Shown here: piece after piece, positions 47,565-64,000 of the stretch
How positions within the stretch are numbered: position 1 is the first letter of the stretch
Layout of the letters: the number at the start of each line of letters is the position of its first letter
NCBI GenBank assembly: GCA_019802505.1
Contig: JAFMOC010000316.1
Coordinates: forward strand, 355,001-419,000
Source of the DNA: Corydoras sp. C115
Taxonomy: Eukaryota; Chordata; Actinopteri; Siluriformes; Callichthyidae
Reading direction: 5' to 3'
DNA: 64,000 bases
The notes under the pieces: model-generated
Seen by the model: only the letters and a program-made list of their open reading frames with translations
The model's database searches: none
Told to the model about the DNA's origin: nothing
Program-made: the position numbers and the translations under genes

Positions 47565-48023
47565 CAGAGAGAGAGAGAACAGGAAATTAGGAAGAAGCAG
47601 TTGTACTGTCTGTCCTCTAAAGCGTCCGATCTTTCGGTCCATGACGGTCGCAGATGGAAAGCGTCTCTTCGTGACGAGCCTCCGCACCGACGCGACGCGG
47701 CCTTATCTACACCCGCCTGGCCTTTAACGACGGCACGCTGAAAAGTATAAGAACACAACGGGCGAGACAAGGCCACGGCATGCACTCGCAAAATCACACA
47801 ACCCTGCAGCAGAGCCAGAGAGACAGAGGAGTGAGACAAGTGGAAGCAACAACGTGAGACAGACATGGACAGAGAGCCAGACAGAGAGAGAGAGTGTGAC
47901 AGAGCTAGAGATGGAGGGATCAACTGAACTGATGTTTGGGATGTGCAGGTGCAGATATTTTCTACGTCTCTATATGAGCTTACACATACAAATGCAGGTT
48001 GGAATGAGCGTGCGGTGCGGGCC
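46379..48023. other. vps35 3' region and spacer
   Basis: It contains an (AG)n run (47474-47578), A runs (47170-47199 and 47331-47352), and the vps35 3' UTR. A minus-strand AATAAA (plus-strand TTTATT, 47238-47243) lies about 780 bp after the vps35 stop and is a possible polyadenylation signal. Confidence 0.4.
47474..47578. repeat. (GA)n microsatellite
   Basis: Purine run of GA units with occasional C, in the vps35 3' flank. It yields false Ser-Leu and Arg-Glu open frames. Confidence 0.95.
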
Positions 48024-63203
<15,180 letters not shown>

Positions 63204-63669
63204 CTGCAGATAAGGAGGGGACAAACAGAAAATCAGCCGCCAGACCCCCTGCATCCCAAAATCTGCTCGCAAAATCACAGAAACGGGTTCGAGACGGGCT
63301 GGGGGAGAAGCGGGCTTCAGCCTGGCACGTTTCGATAGGAACGGCGAGCAAAAGCAAGCAAGCCGGATGGTTATTTCAAGGCTGCAAATCGACGGGGCGA
63401 GACGCCGTGCCAGCGCTGTGCACTTCACCCTGCGAGAGTCACGACAGGAAGGCTTAGTGCATCCCGAAAATTATTTAAATATAAATCCTCCCTCCTTCAA
63501 TAGAGATAAAACGTTCAGACAGCCCGCTCTGTTACACCATTATTACAGCATCTGTCAGAATATAATACAAACACAAAGGCAACACACAAACACACACTAT
63601 GTGTGTGTGCATGTTTTAATATTATAAATGGACAGGCTGCAAACTTCAGTGGACACAGGGACATTATAA

Positions 63670-63673
<4 letters not shown>
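63204..63673. other. vps35 intron, unique sequence
   Basis: Unique and mixed in composition; no further vps35 exon is recognised in it. Possible conserved non-coding sequence around 63210-63500. Confidence 0.4.

Positions 63674-63751
<78 letters not shown>
63674..63751. repeat. (TA)n microsatellite
   Basis: About 38 TA units followed by CA and TACA repeats. Confidence 0.95.
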
Positions 63752-63763
<12 letters not shown>

Positions 63764-63772
63764 TACATACAC

Positions 63773-64000
63773 ACTAGGGGTGAGCTGCAATATTCGCTGA
63801 TTCGACGATTCGATTCGGAGAACCGTAGTCGACTATGAACCTCATAGTCGAATGTACCATTTTGACCACATGGGGGCGCCCATGGCCGCTGCTAAGCATT
63901 AGTTTTTACATGAAATGTCTTTGTTTTCGTTATATATATAGCCTTTTGTCAAATAAAATCATCCTAATTTCTGTTAATATTTTTTTTAAATGATGTGTGC
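63773..64000. mobile_element. Possible hAT-type terminus, cut by window edge
   Basis: Begins TAGGGGTGAGCTGCAATATT, in the style of fish hAT ends, and has a GATTCGA-rich stretch and a palindromic TAGTCGACTATG...CATAGTCGA. The other end is outside the window, so the call is weak. Confidence 0.3.

Noticed and set aside
47435..47923. Ser/Leu-rich and Arg/Glu-rich frames
   Set aside because: Translations of the (GA)n run in the vps35 3' flank.

Overview
The window is vertebrate nuclear DNA, most likely from a teleost fish. Its genes are split by GT-AG introns, it carries dozens of tRNA-headed SINEs and long microsatellites, and its four genes are vertebrate families. The species cannot be told from the sequence. 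Genes are sparse: I find about 5.0 kb of coding exon in 64 kb.

Layout. (1) 644-5014, plus strand: the last six exons of a coiled-coil protein, with a 1.6 kb CA-rich VNTR in its first visible intron. (2) 7381-14493, minus strand: a classical (type I, E-cadherin-like) cadherin gene with 13 coding exons. It encodes signal peptide, prodomain, furin site, EC1, EC2, then a second EC1 and EC2, and no membrane or cytoplasmic segment is visible. A candidate 5' leader exon lies at about 16831, and the exon holding the start codon is duplicated at 15890-15970. (3) 16.9-34.4 kb: gene-poor spacer with SINEs, an 18-bp minisatellite, a 0.39 kb direct duplication, and unique blocks that could be conserved non-coding elements. 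(4) 34572-42077, plus strand: a complete three-exon histamine H3 receptor gene (hrh3) with a recognisable CCAAT/TATA promoter. (5) 42.1-48.0 kb: spacer. (6) 48024-63203, minus strand: the last four visible coding exons of the retromer gene vps35, whose 5' part lies beyond the right edge.

The strongest oddities are in the genes. The cadherin looks like a secreted protein built by tandem duplication of the EC1-EC2 exon block. One duplicated exon is 144 nt where its sister is 145 nt, so canonical splicing breaks the frame. In vps35 the 5'-most visible exon is 94 nt; by family comparison it should be about 180 nt. The missing 86 nt remove the middle of a highly conserved stretch and create a stop at once, next to a 47-nt A run. 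Both may be real lesions or sequence/assembly errors.

The rest of the window is shaped by one SINE family: about 47 copies or fragments, plus a 111-bp satellite made from its interior. By my estimate this is a fifth to a quarter of the bases. Many copies keep target-site duplications, so nesting, repeated hits at one site and inversions can be read directly. The genes have no evident functional link (coiled-coil protein, adhesion, histamine signalling, endosomal sorting); this is ordinary neighbourhood, not an operon.
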